Assembly: GCA_947628975.1 (NCBI GenBank)
Contig: CANRBW010000096.1
Span: 1 to 6,137, forward strand
Length of the DNA stretch: 6,137 nucleotides
Direction of reading: 5' to 3'
Origin: an uncultured Oscillospiraceae bacterium
GTDB lineage: Bacteria; Bacillota; Clostridia; Oscillospirales; Oscillospiraceae
Shown: one piece after another, positions 5,750-6,137 of the stretch
How the letters are laid out: each line of letters opens with the position of its first letter
Position numbering within the stretch: position 1 is the first letter of the stretch
The notes under the pieces: model-generated
The model's database searches: none
Told to the model about the DNA's origin: nothing
Seen by the model: only the letters and a program-made list of their open reading frames with translations
Made by a program: the position numbers and the translations under genes

Positions 5750-6137
5750 ATGCGCCCCTATTCCTTTTGGTTCGTGGTGGGCAGCCAGTTCCTGTACGGC
5801 CCGGAGGTGCTGGAGACGGTGGCCGGGCGGGCCCGGGAGATGGCGGAGGAGCTCAGCCGCGCCCTCCCCTTCCCCCTGATCTATAAAGTGACCGCCAAGA
5901 CCAACCGGGAGATCGCCGAGGTGGTCAAGGAGGCCAACTACGACGACTCCTGCGCCGGGGTCATCACCTGGTGCCACACCTTCAGCCCCTCCAAGATGTG
6001 GATCAACGGCCTGGCCGCCCTGCAAAAGCCCCTGTGCCACTTCGCCACCCAGTACAACCTGGAGATCCCCAACGAGGAGATCGACATGGACTTCATGAAC
6101 CTGAACCAGGCCGCCCACGGCGACCGGGAGCACGGCT
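5750..6137 (+). CDS. araA: L-arabinose isomerase, N-terminal 129 codons (cut by right edge)
   Basis: The frame is open from the ATG at 5750 to the window edge and encodes the start of a protein that is normally about 500 residues. It interconverts L-arabinose and L-ribulose in the cytoplasm using a divalent metal such as Mn2+. Recognisable AraA stretches are FWFVVGSQFLYG (6-17), EANYDDSCAGVITWCHTFSP (61-80), SKMWINGLAALQKPLCHFAT (81-100) and IDMDFMNLNQAAHGDRE (111-127). The catalytic Glu and His residues of the family lie in the missing part. A strong AGGAGG (5737-5742) sits 7 nt before the start. The 39-bp gap after the kinase gene has no terminator, so it is likely cotranscribed. The identity rests on extended conserved blocks and is firm. 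Confidence 0.95.
   Translation, partial: MRPYSFWFVVGSQFLYGPEVLETVAGRAREMAEELSRALPFPLIYKVTAKTNREIAEVVKEANYDDSCAGVITWCHTFSPSKMWINGLAALQKPLCHFATQYNLEIPNEEIDMDFMNLNQAAHGDREHG

Noticed and set aside
3893..6133. A 746-codon open frame on the minus strand opposite the kinase and araA
   Set aside because: Its product is low-complexity, rich in Gly, Val, His, Gln and Asp, with no recognisable domain. It is opposite genes with strong family motifs and arises from the G/C-ending codon bias, which removes stops on the other strand.
1..6137. CRISPR arrays, tRNA or rRNA genes, insertion sequences, attachment sites, phage genes
   Set aside because: I looked for regular repeat-spacer patterns, cloverleaf-type segments, terminal inverted repeats and transposase motifs and saw none.

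Overview
The window is a stretch of a GC-rich bacterial chromosome. It carries a divergent gene boundary followed by a five-gene, rightward, tightly packed operon for pentose (most likely L-arabinose) uptake and catabolism. Codons in the genes end almost always in G or C, while the promoter region is strongly AT-rich. Consensus -35/-10 promoters with 17-nt spacers and strong AGGAGG-type ribosome binding sites fit a GC-rich member of the Firmicutes, such as a gut clostridial Oscillospiraceae relative. That placement is inferred from style and protein resemblance only.

Layout. Positions 1-152 (minus strand) hold the first 50 codons of an MBL-fold metallo-hydrolase whose remainder lies off the left edge. 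Positions 153-497 are a divergent intergenic region. It has a near-perfect leftward promoter (248-253/225-230), a near-perfect rightward promoter (361-366/384-389), an AT-rich stretch with several dyads and repeats, and a hairpin plus T-tract between the leftward promoter and its gene. Positions 498-2012 encode a double-domain sugar ABC-transporter ATPase. Positions 2009-3121 and 3123-4169 encode two different inner-membrane permeases of the RbsC/AraH superfamily, most like the E. coli YtfT and YjfF pair. Positions 4184-5710 encode an FGGY-family sugar kinase. Positions 5750-6137 hold the first 129 codons of L-arabinose isomerase (araA), cut by the right edge.

How the genes work together. The ATPase and the heterodimeric permease pair would import the sugar. 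AraA would convert L-arabinose to L-ribulose, and the kinase would phosphorylate L-ribulose to L-ribulose-5-phosphate. The epimerase (araD), the solute-binding protein and any regulator are not in the window. Gene junctions are a 4-bp overlap, a 1-bp gap, a 14-bp gap and a 39-bp gap, with no terminator between them, so one transcript is likely.

This is mostly a recognisable sugar operon. I do not see a wholly new system. The points most worth checking are the missing binding protein paired with a YtfT/YjfF-type (furanose-type) transporter, the kinase that does not look like classical AraB, and the unexplained repeats and hairpins in the divergent promoter region.
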